The notes beneath the pieces were generated by a model. It did no database searches, was not told where the DNA came from, and saw only the letters and a program-made list of their open reading frames with translations. From Sinorhizobium terangae (GTDB lineage: Bacteria; Pseudomonadota; Alphaproteobacteria; Rhizobiales; Rhizobiaceae): 64,000 bases of DNA. The stretch is taken from the NCBI RefSeq assembly GCF_029714365.1, contig NZ_CP121660.1, positions 1-64,000 of the forward strand, read 5' to 3'. The position numbers were made by a program, and so were the translations under genes. This document shows, piece by piece, positions 9,262 to 17,731 of the stretch (positions are counted from its first letter, which is position 1; each line of letters begins with the position of its first letter).

Positions 9262-9723
9262 CTAGAACCGGACCCAGGGGCCGAAGCGTTCGAAGGGCAG
9301 TTTGAGCCCATAACTGAACACCGCCACCGAAAAGACGGCCAGCACCAGCGAAATGGCGATCGCCCAATGCGGCTTCATGCGATGCGAGGCAAAACAGGCG
9401 ATGAGCGCCGTGAAGAAGATTGCCGGCGCAAAACCCAGGCCTCGCACTGTGAGCCCGAAAAAGATCGGCGCGGGCAGGATGAAGAACATGCCGCGGATTG
9501 CGATCGCCCCCATCGGTTCGCCTTGCACGCGGGTCGACTGTACGAGGATGACGACGCCGAGCAGCGTCAATACGCCGGCAAGAAGAAGCGGGAAGTAGCC
9601 GGGACCCATGCGGAAGGCGGTGCCGAGATCGAGGCTAAGCGACTGCCAAGCGAAGAACAGCCCGACGGCCGTCAGGATGCCGCCGCACAGGGCATTGGTC
9701 GTGTCGAAGGAGATGGATTTCAT
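9262..9723 (-). CDS. tctB: Tripartite tricarboxylate transporter, small membrane subunit TctB
   Basis: A 153-aa four-helix membrane protein of the TctB family. It opens with the typical first helix (GGILTAVGLFFAWQSL), has FRMGPGYFPLLLAGVL near 37-52 and ends with a helix rich in V/A/F. It sits just upstream of tctA on the same strand. The gap to tctC is 335 bp and holds a parS site and an intergenic repeat, so tctBA may be partly uncoupled from tctC. Confidence 0.93.
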   Translation of the reverse strand: MKSISFDTTNALCGGILTAVGLFFAWQSLSLDLGTAFRMGPGYFPLLLAGVLTLLGVVILVQSTRVQGEPMGAIAIRGMFFILPAPIFFGLTVRGLGFAPAIFFTALIACFASHRMKPHWAIAISLVLAVFSVAVFSYGLKLPFERFGPWVRF

Positions 9724-9790
9724 CGTGTCCCCATTTTGTTCGGGAGCCGTTGAGCCGTGCTCCCCTTCTCTTGCATGGTTCCTTCAATCG

Positions 9791-9867
9791 TAGCCGATTT
9801 AGGGATAAAAACATGCAGTAATTCAAAGTGCTGCAGCGTCCTTTGTGCGCCTACTAAGACGCGCAGC
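9791..9867 (-). repeat. Rhizobial intergenic repeat element, copy 2
   Basis: The same modules as copy 1 in reverse orientation. On the minus strand the order is a GCGC-type hairpin, CACAAAGGACGCTGCAG, CACTTTGAATTACTGCATG and a run of T. It lies 68 bp upstream of the tctB start and could affect RNA stability of the tct transcript. Confidence 0.65.
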
Positions 9868-9924
9868 CTGTAGGCGTATGTGCTCGCGTCTCATTGTCCG
9901 GGCAGGGCGCCGGACCCTTATCGA

Positions 9925-9940
9925 GTTGACAGCTGTCAAC
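9925..9940. promoter_or_regulatory. parS centromere site 4
   Basis: The fourth exact copy of GTTGACAGCTGTCAAC, located between tctC and tctB, about 6.3 kb from the repC stop. Confidence 0.9.
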
Positions 9941-10058
9941 GTCCCCTCTTGGCCCCGACCCGGGACGAGGAAGGATGCGTCCATACCAAACGGAAACGGG
10001 TTGCCGCCGCCATTCTGTCTTGCGACAGGCGGTGGCGGCGGCGCGTTCTCTCACGCGA

Positions 10059-11036
10059 TCAGTCGGCGTACTGACCGGCGGCCTCGATTACCGGCTTCCA
10101 GCGGGCGATCTCGCTTTCGAGCTTGGCCTTTAGCGCTGCCGGCGTCGCGTCCGCCTCGCTCGACGGTTCCGTGCCGAGCTCGGCAAAGCGGGCGACGACG
10201 TTCTCATCCTTGAGCGCCAGCTGCAGCGACTTCGACAGGCGCTCGGTCACCTCGGCAGGCGTACCCTTCGGCGCATAGATGCCGTGCCAGATGCCGACCT
10301 GGAAACCGGAAAGACCGGCTTCTTGCGCCGTCGGCAGATCGGGGAAGATCTTCAGACGGGCAGGCGAAGTGACCGCGTAGGCCTTGATCGTGCCGCCCTG
10401 GATCTGCTTCGTGGTATTGGTCGTCTGGTCGCACATGATGTCGACCTGGCCGCCGAGCAGATCGGTCATCGCCGGGCCGGTGCCCTTGTACGGCACGGTC
10501 GTGAGCTGGGTATCGATCGCGCTCATGAACATCATACCGCAGAGATGCGAGGCGGCGCCGATGCCGGCATTGGCGACCGTCACCGTGTCCTTGTTGGCCT
10601 TGACGTAGTCGATCAGCCCCTTGAGATCGCTCGGTTCGAAGTCCTTGCGGGCGACGATCGTCATTGGAACTTCGGTGACGAGGCCGACATATTCGAAGGC
10701 ATTCAGCGTGTCGTAGGCGAGCTTGCGATAGAGTGTGGCGCTGGTCGCCATGCCGATATGGTGGAGCAGCACCGTATAGCCGTCGGGATCCGCCTGGGCG
10801 ACGCGGCCCGCGCCAAGCGTGCCGCCGGCGCCGCCGACGTTCTCGACGATGATCTGCTGGCCGAGATCCTTGGACATCGACTCGGCGACGAGACGGGCGA
10901 CCGTGTCGGTCGGGCCACCGGCCGAGAACGGCACGACCATCGTGATCGAACGCTCCGGATAGTTTTGGGCGCTGGCCGAAGCGGCAAAAAGGGAAACGGC
11001 GGCGACAGCGCCCAAAAGCGCTTGCAGAATTTTCAT
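10059..11036 (-). CDS. tctC: Tripartite tricarboxylate transporter, periplasmic binding protein TctC
   Basis: A 325-aa solute receptor (Bug/TctC family). It has a signal peptide (MKILQALLGAVAAVSLFAAS, cleavage after ASA), then the family opening YPERSITMVVPFSAGGPTDT and GAGRVAQADPDGYTVL. Typical later motifs include VPYKGTGPAMTDLLGGQVD and GIYAPKGTPAEV. It captures an organic acid in the periplasm for TctAB. The start has GGGAGG 6-11 bases upstream. No TctDE two-component pair is nearby. Confidence 0.95.
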   Translation of the reverse strand: MKILQALLGAVAAVSLFAASASAQNYPERSITMVVPFSAGGPTDTVARLVAESMSKDLGQQIIVENVGGAGGTLGAGRVAQADPDGYTVLLHHIGMATSATLYRKLAYDTLNAFEYVGLVTEVPMTIVARKDFEPSDLKGLIDYVKANKDTVTVANAGIGAASHLCGMMFMSAIDTQLTTVPYKGTGPAMTDLLGGQVDIMCDQTTNTTKQIQGGTIKAYAVTSPARLKIFPDLPTAQEAGLSGFQVGIWHGIYAPKGTPAEVTERLSKSLQLALKDENVVARFAELGTEPSSEADATPAALKAKLESEIARWKPVIEAAGQYAD

Positions 11037-11065
11037 CTTTTCCTCCCGATGAAATTATGGACCAG

Positions 11066-11089
11066 CCGGCATGGTTCCTCCCGTGCCGG
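11066..11089 (-). promoter_or_regulatory. Hairpin in the tctC leader
   Basis: An inverted repeat of 9 bp (CCGGCATGG against CCGTGCCGG, one G-U) lies 30-53 bases upstream of tctC. It overlaps the probable 5' untranslated region. It could be an RNA stability or regulatory hairpin; function inferred only. Confidence 0.4.
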
Positions 11090-11209
11090 TACTGGATCGC
11101 CTATTTGCAGATGGGATTTTAGCACAGACAACCGCCGCTGGCGGTCACTTTGCCGATTTCCGTGCTTGATGCGCGTGATATGGGTGGATTTGGAAACAAG
11201 AGGGCCGGA

Positions 11210-11233
11210 CGATGGGTGGATTTCCACCCATCG
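11210..11233. promoter_or_regulatory. Palindrome between rluB-like gene and tctC
   Basis: An 11-bp perfect arm pair, CGATGGGTGGA and its complement, with a 2-base centre. A further half-like ATGGGTGGATTT occurs at about 11180. It lies just past the stop of the pseudouridine synthase and about 175 bp upstream of tctC. It could be an operator for tct or a factor-dependent terminator; there is no T-run. Confidence 0.5.
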
Positions 11234-11239
11234 CATTGC

Positions 11240-12025
11240 TCAAACCTCAAGGCCGGTGCGCTGCCGGAGATATCGGATCTCGGCCTCTGTCAGAGGCCGG
11301 ACCGCACCTTTCGCCAGGTCGCCGAGCTTTATCTCGCCGATCGACACACGCACGAGCCGCAGGCACTCGAAGCCGAGCACGTCCAGCATGCGGCGGATCT
11401 GGCGGTTGCGTCCCTCCTGCAGCTCGACCTCGATCCAGCTGTTGCGTTCGCCGCTTCTCAGCCGCTGCACGTTCCTGGCCCGCAGCCGTTCGCCGCCTTC
11501 CACGACCCCCTCCATCATTCCCGCGACCGCGGCGTCATCGAAGATGCCGTCCACCTGCACATGGTAGATCTTGCCGAGATGCGTCTCCGGGTCCAGCAGG
11601 CGCTGTGCCAAGACCGTGTCGTTGGTGAAGAGCAGCAGTCCCTCGCTCGCCTTGTCGAGCCGCCCGACCGGCGAGAGAAACCGCGCGTCCGCGGCACCGA
11701 GGCAAGAATAGACTGTCGGCCGCCCCTCCGGGTCGTCACGCGTGGTGACAAGCCCGCGCGGCTTGTTCAGCATCAGGTAGGTCTTTGCTTCCGCCGCGAT
11801 TACGACACCGTCGACGGCAATCCTGTCGGCGTCGATATCGACCCAGCGCGAAAGATCCGTCGTCGTTCGACCGCCGACGCTGACGCGGCCGTCGGCGATC
11901 AGCTTTTCGGCCTGCGTGCGGGAGCAATAGCCGAGTTTGGAGAGCGCACGCGCGAGCGTCACGCGCTTGCCGGCCTCTGCTTTCGTTTCGCCCTGTCTCT
12001 TCGGTGAGCGGCGCGGTTGTTTCAC
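11240..12025 (-). CDS. rRNA pseudouridine synthase, RsuA/RluB/RluE/RluF family
   Basis: It converts a specific rRNA uridine to pseudouridine. An N-terminal S4 RNA-binding domain (LARALSKLGYCSRTQAEKL, about 20-65) precedes the catalytic domain with the family motif GRLDKASEGLLLFTND; the Asp of GRLD is catalytic. The C-terminal motif EGRNRQIRRML is also typical. The chosen start is the GTG at 12025, with GGAG about 13 bases upstream. An in-frame ATG exists at 12097 and an open frame continues to 12421, but that part overlaps the divergent gene's promoter. Which rRNA position is modified cannot be told. Confidence 0.92.
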   Translation of the reverse strand: MKQPRRSPKRQGETKAEAGKRVTLARALSKLGYCSRTQAEKLIADGRVSVGGRTTTDLSRWVDIDADRIAVDGVVIAAEAKTYLMLNKPRGLVTTRDDPEGRPTVYSCLGAADARFLSPVGRLDKASEGLLLFTNDTVLAQRLLDPETHLGKIYHVQVDGIFDDAAVAGMMEGVVEGGERLRARNVQRLRSGERNSWIEVELQEGRNRQIRRMLDVLGFECLRLVRVSIGEIKLGDLAKGAVRPLTEAEIRYLRQRTGLEV

Positions 12026-12236
12026 GGCTTCCAGTCTCCAAGGGTACCATGGTCCATCTGGCACAATCGGCGCCGCTCGGCCAGAGTTGAAAACCATTGA
12101 TTGCTGTGGCTTTGATGCAACGATCAAGAGTGCTAATCTCGCTTGCGACTTGTACGACAGGGCTCGTCTTAGAACGGTAACCGCTTCGTCGAGAAAGCGA
12201 CACGTTCTCCGACGGGCGATTTTGGGAGGCGTTGTC

Positions 12237-13631
12237 ATGATCAAGTCAATCCTGCGGGGGGCGACCGCTCTTGCGGCAATCTCGCTGCTGCACATCGGCG
12301 GCGGCTTCCTTCTTCCAACGAAAGCTTTGGCCCAGCAGACGGCGGCTGCTCCTGCTGCGCCAGCCGAGGCCGCACCCGAACCGCTGACGGATGACGAGCT
12401 TGAGGTGCTGGTAGCCCGCATCGCGCTCTATCCGGACGAACTGGTGGCGCTGATCTCCGCGGCTTCGCTCTATCCCTTGCAAATCGTCGAGGCCGAGCGG
12501 TTCCTGGAGGCGCGCGAGAAAAAACCTGACCTGAAGCCCAAGGAAGATTGGGACGGCAGCGTTGTCTCGCTGCTGAACTATCCTCAGGTCGTCAAGATGA
12601 TGAGCGAAGACCTCGAATGGACGCAATCCTTCGGCGAGGCGATCGCCAATCAGCAGAAGGATGTGCTGATTGCCATCCAGCAGTTGCGCGACGAGGCGGT
12701 CGCCAAGGACATTATCAAGACGGACGACAAGGTGAAGGTGGTCGAGGAGGGTGACAACATCATCATCCAGTCGGCAAATCCGGAAACGATCTACGTGCCG
12801 CAGTATCCGCCGGAGATGCTTTATGTGCCAGATTATGCACCGGCGCCGATCAGCTATTATGAAGACCCCTATCCTGCCTATTGGTATCCCGGGGCGGCCT
12901 TCTTTGCTGGTGCCGTCACTGGCGCGGCCTTCGCCGCCATCGTCGACTGGGACGATTGGGGTGTATGGGGTGGCCGCTGGGACGGCGACATTAACGTTGA
13001 CTGCAACAAGTGTTTCAACAACATCGACTTCGACGGCAAGGTCAACTGGAACGACATCGACTGGAAGAATGTCGACCGTAGCAAGATCAGTTTCGACCGC
13101 GACCAGCTCAACAAGTTCGATCGCACCAACCTCAAGAACAACATCAAGGCCAACGGCAACAACAACCTGCGCAACCGCGCCGCCGAGATCAATCGCGACC
13201 GGCCGCAGGCGCGACCGGGCGGCGGTGGCGGCCAGCTCACGGATGTGCGTAAGAGCACGCTCGAAGGGCTGAAGGCCCAACCGAGACGGGATACCGCGGC
13301 GCGGCCCGGTGGCGGGCAGGCGGCGGCAAAGGCGAGAGCCGACGGCGGCAAGCCAAGCGTCAACCGGCCGAAGGGCGGCAGCAAGCCCTCTGCCAACCGG
13401 CCAGCCGGCAAGAAGAAGATGGCTTCGAAGGCGCAGAACCGGCCGAAGAAGCCACCCGGCCTCGGCAACGTCAATTCGGGCCGGCGCGAGGTCGCCTCGT
13501 CGCGGCGTGGCGGTCACAGCATGGGCGGCGGTCAGCGCGGCGGCGGACGGCCCCAGATGAGCCGCGGTGGCGGCAGGCCGCCGATGGCCCGTGGCGGCGG
13601 AGGCCGCGGCGGTGGTGGACGCAGGCGCTGA
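12237..13631 (+). CDS. Exported DUF3300 protein
   Basis: A 464-aa exported protein with a signal peptide (residues 1-34, ending ALA). The DUF3300 domain occupies about 50-250, with ARIALYPDELVALISAASLYP and ETIYVPQYPPEMLYVP. The C-terminal part is low complexity: Asp/Asn-rich repeats (around 250-310), then a Lys/Arg/Gly-rich basic tail ending in GGGGRGGGGRRR. The start ATG at 12237 has GGGAGG upstream. It is followed 17 bases later by a DUF2950 gene, a pair that is common in proteobacteria. The molecular role is unknown; envelope location is likely. Confidence 0.88.
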   Translation: MIKSILRGATALAAISLLHIGGGFLLPTKALAQQTAAAPAAPAEAAPEPLTDDELEVLVARIALYPDELVALISAASLYPLQIVEAERFLEAREKKPDLKPKEDWDGSVVSLLNYPQVVKMMSEDLEWTQSFGEAIANQQKDVLIAIQQLRDEAVAKDIIKTDDKVKVVEEGDNIIIQSANPETIYVPQYPPEMLYVPDYAPAPISYYEDPYPAYWYPGAAFFAGAVTGAAFAAIVDWDDWGVWGGRWDGDINVDCNKCFNNIDFDGKVNWNDIDWKNVDRSKISFDRDQLNKFDRTNLKNNIKANGNNNLRNRAAEINRDRPQARPGGGGGQLTDVRKSTLEGLKAQPRRDTAARPGGGQAAAKARADGGKPSVNRPKGGSKPSANRPAGKKKMASKAQNRPKKPPGLGNVNSGRREVASSRRGGHSMGGGQRGGGRPQMSRGGGRPPMARGGGGRGGGGRRR

Positions 13632-13648
13632 CAAGGAGGAGAACGGCC

Positions 13649-14617
13649 ATGACCAAGCTTTTGCACACCCTTCTCCTCGGATCGGCGCTCTCGCTTGCGA
13701 GCGCGCTTGCCATCGACGTCGCCCTCGCGCAGGCCGAGCAGCCGGACCAGGCGCAGCAACCGGCAGGCATCATCGACGACTATGCCGCGGCCGAAGACCC
13801 GCCGGCGTTCGACGATCCGCTGAAGGCGGTGGAGGCCTTCAAATCGACGCTCGCCGCGAATGATTTCGATGGCCTGGCGAAGCTGCTGGGCCTCGATGCG
13901 GCCAAGCTCAGGACGGGCGAAGGGATCATGGAAACCTTCGCGCTCATTCGCGAGGGGGCGGCCCGCAATGTCGTCGTTCGCGATCTCGAAGGACGCAAGG
14001 TTCTCGAAATCGGCGATCGCCTCTGGCCACTGCCGTTCCCGCTCACCAAGGGCGAGGACGGAAAATGGGCGTTCGACACCTATGTCGGGCTGGAGGAGAT
14101 CGTCAACCGTCGCGTCGGCGAGAACGAGCTCGAGGCGATCGAGACGGTGCGCGCCTATGTCGAGGCGCAGAAGGACTATGCCGCACAGGACCGCGACGCC
14201 GACGGCGTGCTCGAATATGCCCAGAAGCTCATCAGCAGCCCGGGCCAGACCGACGGCCTCTACTGGCCGGCCGATCAGGGCGAGGAGACAAGCCCGGTTG
14301 GCGACGCGATCAGCGAAGCGGCGCTCGAAAAGGCGAAGGCCGGCGAGGGCTATTTCGGCTATCGCTTCCGCATCCTGACGTCACAGGGCGACAACATCGC
14401 TGGCGGCAAATACGACTACACCATCAACGGCAACATGATCGCTGGCTTCGGTCTGATCGCTTGGCCGGTCACCTATGCCGAGACCGGCGTCAAGACCTTC
14501 CTCGTCAACCAGCAGGGCATCGTCTACGAGCGGGACCTGGGCCCAAGCACGGGAGCGATCGTACCCTTCATCGACCGCTTCGATCCGGACGACAAATGGA
14601 CCGTGGTTGCCGACTGA
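13649..14617 (+). CDS. Exported DUF2950 protein
   Basis: A 322-aa exported protein with a signal peptide cut near ALA-QAEQ (about residue 27). The DUF2950 family pattern is clear: the opening FDDPLKAVEAFKSTLAANDF, the LPFPLTKGEDGKWAFDTYVG stretch, and the C-terminal GYFGYRFRILTSQG and FGLIAWPVTYAETGVKTFLV. It is the usual partner of DUF3300 proteins and is probably in one operon with the preceding gene. The biochemical role is unknown. Confidence 0.88.
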   Translation: MTKLLHTLLLGSALSLASALAIDVALAQAEQPDQAQQPAGIIDDYAAAEDPPAFDDPLKAVEAFKSTLAANDFDGLAKLLGLDAAKLRTGEGIMETFALIREGAARNVVVRDLEGRKVLEIGDRLWPLPFPLTKGEDGKWAFDTYVGLEEIVNRRVGENELEAIETVRAYVEAQKDYAAQDRDADGVLEYAQKLISSPGQTDGLYWPADQGEETSPVGDAISEAALEKAKAGEGYFGYRFRILTSQGDNIAGGKYDYTINGNMIAGFGLIAWPVTYAETGVKTFLVNQQGIVYERDLGPSTGAIVPFIDRFDPDDKWTVVAD

Positions 14618-14951
14618 CTTTATGACGGCAAAATATATCGATCGTTCGGGCGGGCTGCCTGCCGGCGCTGCGGCAGCAGCCTGCGCGTGGGGAATTTTCC
14701 TGCTGTGGTGTAGAGAGCCAAGAGCTGGCGAAACGGCGAGCGACGGCAACGAAACGGCGGCGGTTCTGCCGTATCCAACGATCCGATCGGGTGATTTGCG
14801 CCTTGTCAGGAAGAATTCGTTCTGCGCGGAAAGTCGATTCCGGCTTCCGCAACACGCTGAAGTGCGGATATATCGTGGGACGTCATCAATTCGTTGCGCG
14901 GCCGCGGTCAACTGGCGCGGGGTCTGGTAGCGGTGTCAGAGGGGAATACCG
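14618..14951. other. Intergenic region
   Basis: 334 bases between DUF2950 and the lipoprotein hydrolase gene. No gene, hairpin or clear promoter was recognised. Confidence 0.5.
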
Positions 14952-16226
14952 ATGCCTCAAATGAGGGGTCTCCGCGCGCGTCGCCGCAGCCTTGGTAGGA
15001 CTGGGCGAACCGTTGCAGGCGCGCTGGTGGCGGCCGCCGTACTGGTCGGATGCGGGGGGCATCCAAAAGGCGTGATGACGCCGGTGGCGCTGACGGCGCC
15101 GAGTAAGACAACGCAGGTCGACATGCTGGTCGCGACGACGCGCCAGCCGTCCGGGAATCCTGCGACCCTCTTTTCCGGCGAACGAAACGCAGCGCTTTCC
15201 TTGACTGACGTCGCGGTGTCGATCCCGCCGGATTCGAAACGCAAGCCTGGCACCGTGCAATGGCCGCGCCGCCTGCCTCCCAATCCGGAAACCGATTTCG
15301 CCGTGACCCGCGTGCGCGAACTGCCATCGCGCGAAGAAGCGCGCGCGTGGTTCCGCGAGCATACTGTCGATGGAAACATCCTGCTGTTCGTACACGGCTT
15401 CAACAACACCTACGAGGATTCGGTGTTCCGGCTGGCGCAGATCGTGCATGATTCCGGCGCTGAGGCGACACCCATGCTGTTCACCTGGCCGTCGCGCGCC
15501 CGTGTGTTCGACTACAACTACGACAAGGAAAGCACCAACTATTCGAGAACGGCCCTCGAGGATGCTCTGCGCTCCTTGGCGAACGCCCCGGATGTCAACG
15601 AAGTCACCATTCTCGCCCATTCGATGGGGACTTGGCTGACGATGGAGTCGCTCAGGCAGATGGGCATTCGCGACGGCGGCATCGCGCCCAAGATCAAGAA
15701 CGTGATCCTCGCATCGCCCGACATCGATCTCGATGTCTTCGCCAAGCAGTTCGTGGAACTGAGTGAGCGGCGGCCGAAGTTCACGATCTTCGTGTCGCAG
15801 GATGACCGGGCGCTCGCTGTATCGAGCTTCATATCGGGCGACATCTCGCGGCTCGGCGCGATCGATCCGACGGCCGAACCTTACCGCACGCAGCTCGAAA
15901 GGGCGGGCATCACCGCGATCGACCTCACCAAGGTTCAATCCGAGGATAGTCTGCACCATGGCAAGTTCGCTGAAAGCCCGCAAATCGTGCAACTGATCGG
16001 CCAGCGCATTGTCAATGGCCAGACGCTGACGGATTCCGAGGTCACCTTGGGCGACAGCATCACTGCCGTCGTTGCCGGTACCGCCAAGAATGTCGGCACG
16101 GTCGCGGCCGCGACGATCAGCGCGCCTGTGAAAGTGCTTGAGCAGCCGGCGCTGCCGCCCAAGAAGCGGCCGCATCTGGACGAGACGCTCGAAAGCGGCG
16201 CGCATGCCGGAGCGGCCACCAATTAG
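14952..16226 (+). CDS. Lipoprotein alpha/beta hydrolase (DUF900 type)
   Basis: A 424-aa exported hydrolase. The N-terminus is a basic twin-Arg-containing leader followed by a hydrophobic helix and a lipobox-like VLVGC near 36. The alpha/beta hydrolase core has ILLFVHGFNNTYED (about 140) and the nucleophile elbow LAHSMGTW (Ser near 220). This is the COG4782/DUF900 pattern; substrates of the family are unknown. The start has GAGGGG upstream; an ATG four codons later is an alternative. It stands alone. Confidence 0.85.
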   Translation: MPQMRGLRARRRSLGRTGRTVAGALVAAAVLVGCGGHPKGVMTPVALTAPSKTTQVDMLVATTRQPSGNPATLFSGERNAALSLTDVAVSIPPDSKRKPGTVQWPRRLPPNPETDFAVTRVRELPSREEARAWFREHTVDGNILLFVHGFNNTYEDSVFRLAQIVHDSGAEATPMLFTWPSRARVFDYNYDKESTNYSRTALEDALRSLANAPDVNEVTILAHSMGTWLTMESLRQMGIRDGGIAPKIKNVILASPDIDLDVFAKQFVELSERRPKFTIFVSQDDRALAVSSFISGDISRLGAIDPTAEPYRTQLERAGITAIDLTKVQSEDSLHHGKFAESPQIVQLIGQRIVNGQTLTDSEVTLGDSITAVVAGTAKNVGTVAAATISAPVKVLEQPALPPKKRPHLDETLESGAHAGAATN

Positions 16227-16327
16227 CGCGGTTCCAGGAGGGATGCGCAACGATCTTCTTTGGGATCGCCTTCAAAGAGTTAGAGCGCCCCACTGGTCAA
16301 TGAACGGCGAAGCGCGCCCAGGACGCC

Positions 16328-16400
16328 ATGCAGAATTCGAAGCTCTACGGCAATCTTTGCGCGTCCGTTTGGACGCGCAGCGCTGTAGTGCGAAGCGACG
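16328..16400. repeat. Rhizobial intergenic repeat element, copy 3 (variant)
   Basis: A perfect 8-bp hairpin (GCGCGTCC/GGACGCGC, 16360-16379) is flanked on the right by AGCGCTGTAGTGCGAAG and on the left by an inverted related module starting ATGCAGAATTCGAAG. It shares modules with the copies at 7534 and 9791. It lies just upstream of the antiporter gene. Confidence 0.5.
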
Positions 16401-16439
16401 AACGGCGGCTGACACACCCGGACTCCGGAGGGCGATGTG

Positions 16440-17585
16440 ATGAGCAATTTGAAAGGCGGAAGCTCTGGGGGCCTGCCAGGCGCTGCAATCGGCAAGGCCG
16501 CCTTGGCGGAGCTTCGGCGAACGCCTCTGCTGGCGCTCATCGTGTTCGTGCCTGTCGTCATCTTTTTAGAGCAGACGGCGCCACAGGCGCACACGTGGCT
16601 GTTTTTCCTGTCGGTCGCAGCGATCATACCACTCGCCGCGCTGTTGAGCCGCGCGACCGAAGCGGTGGCGGCGAAAACCGGCGATACGGTGGGAGGCCTG
16701 CTTAACGCCACTCTCGGCAACCTGACCGAGCTCGTGATTTCGCTCGCGGCCCTGCAGGCGGGTCAATATCTGCTGGTCAAGGCTTCCCTTGCTGGCGCGA
16801 TCGTCACCAACACGCTCTTCATGTTGGGCGGCGCCTTCCTCCTCGGCGGCTTCAAGCATCACCTGCAGGAATTCAACAGGGTGAACGCGCGCTTCCAGGC
16901 TTGTCTGCTGTTCCTGGCGACGATTGCCATTCTGGTTCCCTCTGTGATCAGCGAAGTGGATCGAGCTCCGGCCGCCGCCTTCTCCCAGAAGCTGAGCCTC
17001 GGACTGGCGATACTTCTGATCGCCGTTTACGGCATGGGCATGCTGTTTTCGCTGAGGACACACCGGGAGCTCTTTGCGAGCGTCGGTCATGAGGACGAAG
17101 AGCAGAAACCATGGCCGCTTTCCGTAGCGATCGTCGTCCTGGTTGCTGTTACGCTACTGGTTGCTCTCGTCAGCGAGATTTTCGTCGGTTCGGTGCAGAT
17201 CGCCGCAGAGCATTTGGGGATGACGCCTGCCTTCGTCGGTTTCATCATCGTCGCCTTGGTGGGCGGCGCCGCAGAGATGACAACGGCCTTCTCCGCGGCG
17301 CGTGCCAATCGCCTCGATCTCAGCGTTGGCATTGCGCTCGGCAGCGCCGCGCAGATCGCGCTTTTTGTTGCCCCTGTACTGGTGCTCGTTAGCTACTTCG
17401 TCGGTCCCGAACCGATGTCCCTGCAGTTCTGGCCGGGCGCGGTCGCGATGATGCTGGTCGCGACGATGGCCGCGACCCTTCTTTCCAACGGCGGACGCGC
17501 GGCTTGGTACATGGGTGTCATGGCGTTGGCGACCTATGCCATATTCGGAATGACGCTGTTTCTCCTGCCACCCGCGGCGTCGTGA
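16440..17585 (+). CDS. Calcium/proton antiporter (CaCA superfamily, Cax/ChaA type)
   Basis: A 381-aa inner-membrane cation exchanger. It exports Ca2+ (possibly Na+ or K+) in exchange for H+. The two alpha repeats are visible: GGLLNATLGNLTELVISLAAL near 80-100 and the second GGAAEMTTAFSAARANRLDL near 270-290, with the catalytic Glu in each. About ten hydrophobic segments are present. The start ATG at 16440 directly follows a GTG at 16437 that is also in frame; GGAGGG lies upstream. It converges on the K+ channel gene. Confidence 0.92.
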   Translation: MSNLKGGSSGGLPGAAIGKAALAELRRTPLLALIVFVPVVIFLEQTAPQAHTWLFFLSVAAIIPLAALLSRATEAVAAKTGDTVGGLLNATLGNLTELVISLAALQAGQYLLVKASLAGAIVTNTLFMLGGAFLLGGFKHHLQEFNRVNARFQACLLFLATIAILVPSVISEVDRAPAAAFSQKLSLGLAILLIAVYGMGMLFSLRTHRELFASVGHEDEEQKPWPLSVAIVVLVAVTLLVALVSEIFVGSVQIAAEHLGMTPAFVGFIIVALVGGAAEMTTAFSAARANRLDLSVGIALGSAAQIALFVAPVLVLVSYFVGPEPMSLQFWPGAVAMMLVATMAATLLSNGGRAAWYMGVMALATYAIFGMTLFLLPPAAS

Positions 17586-17695
17586 TGGGAGGCGGAACCG
17601 CGGGCCGATGCCGCGGGTCCAGCGCCGATCTACTGCATGTCGCCCGAAAGTGTCAGCATTTCCGGATAACGGCTGCATGAAAAATAAAGACCTAA

Positions 17696-17731
17696 AGCGC
17701 GTCGCATGGCCCCAATTGAATGCGACGCGCT
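17696..17731. terminator. Hairpin between convergent antiporter and K+ channel genes
   Basis: A perfect 12-bp inverted repeat, AGCGCGTCGCAT and its complement, around a 12-base loop. It lies immediately after the channel stop codon and about 110 bp after the antiporter stop. A palindrome of this type recurs in rhizobial genomes. A bidirectional transcription barrier is likely; there is no strong T-run. Confidence 0.6.

Larger units (their letters stand above)
9724..10058. other. tctC-tctB intergenic region
   Basis: 335 bases inside the tct cluster. It contains an inverted copy of the rhizobial repeat (9791-9867) and parS site 4 (9925-9940). No gene was seen. Confidence 0.7.

Noticed and set aside
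8764..9753. Plus-strand frame of 329 codons opposite tctA/tctB
   Set aside because: Antisense to clear transporter genes; charged low-complexity translation.
10284..12007. Plus-strand long frames opposite tctC and the pseudouridine synthase
   Set aside because: Both shadows of well-supported genes.
12246..13634. Minus-strand frame of 462 codons opposite DUF3300
   Set aside because: Antisense to a protein with signal peptide and family motifs.
17696..17731. Hairpin as a strong intrinsic terminator
   Set aside because: Stem is strong but no T-run follows on either strand, so only a weak or bidirectional barrier is claimed.
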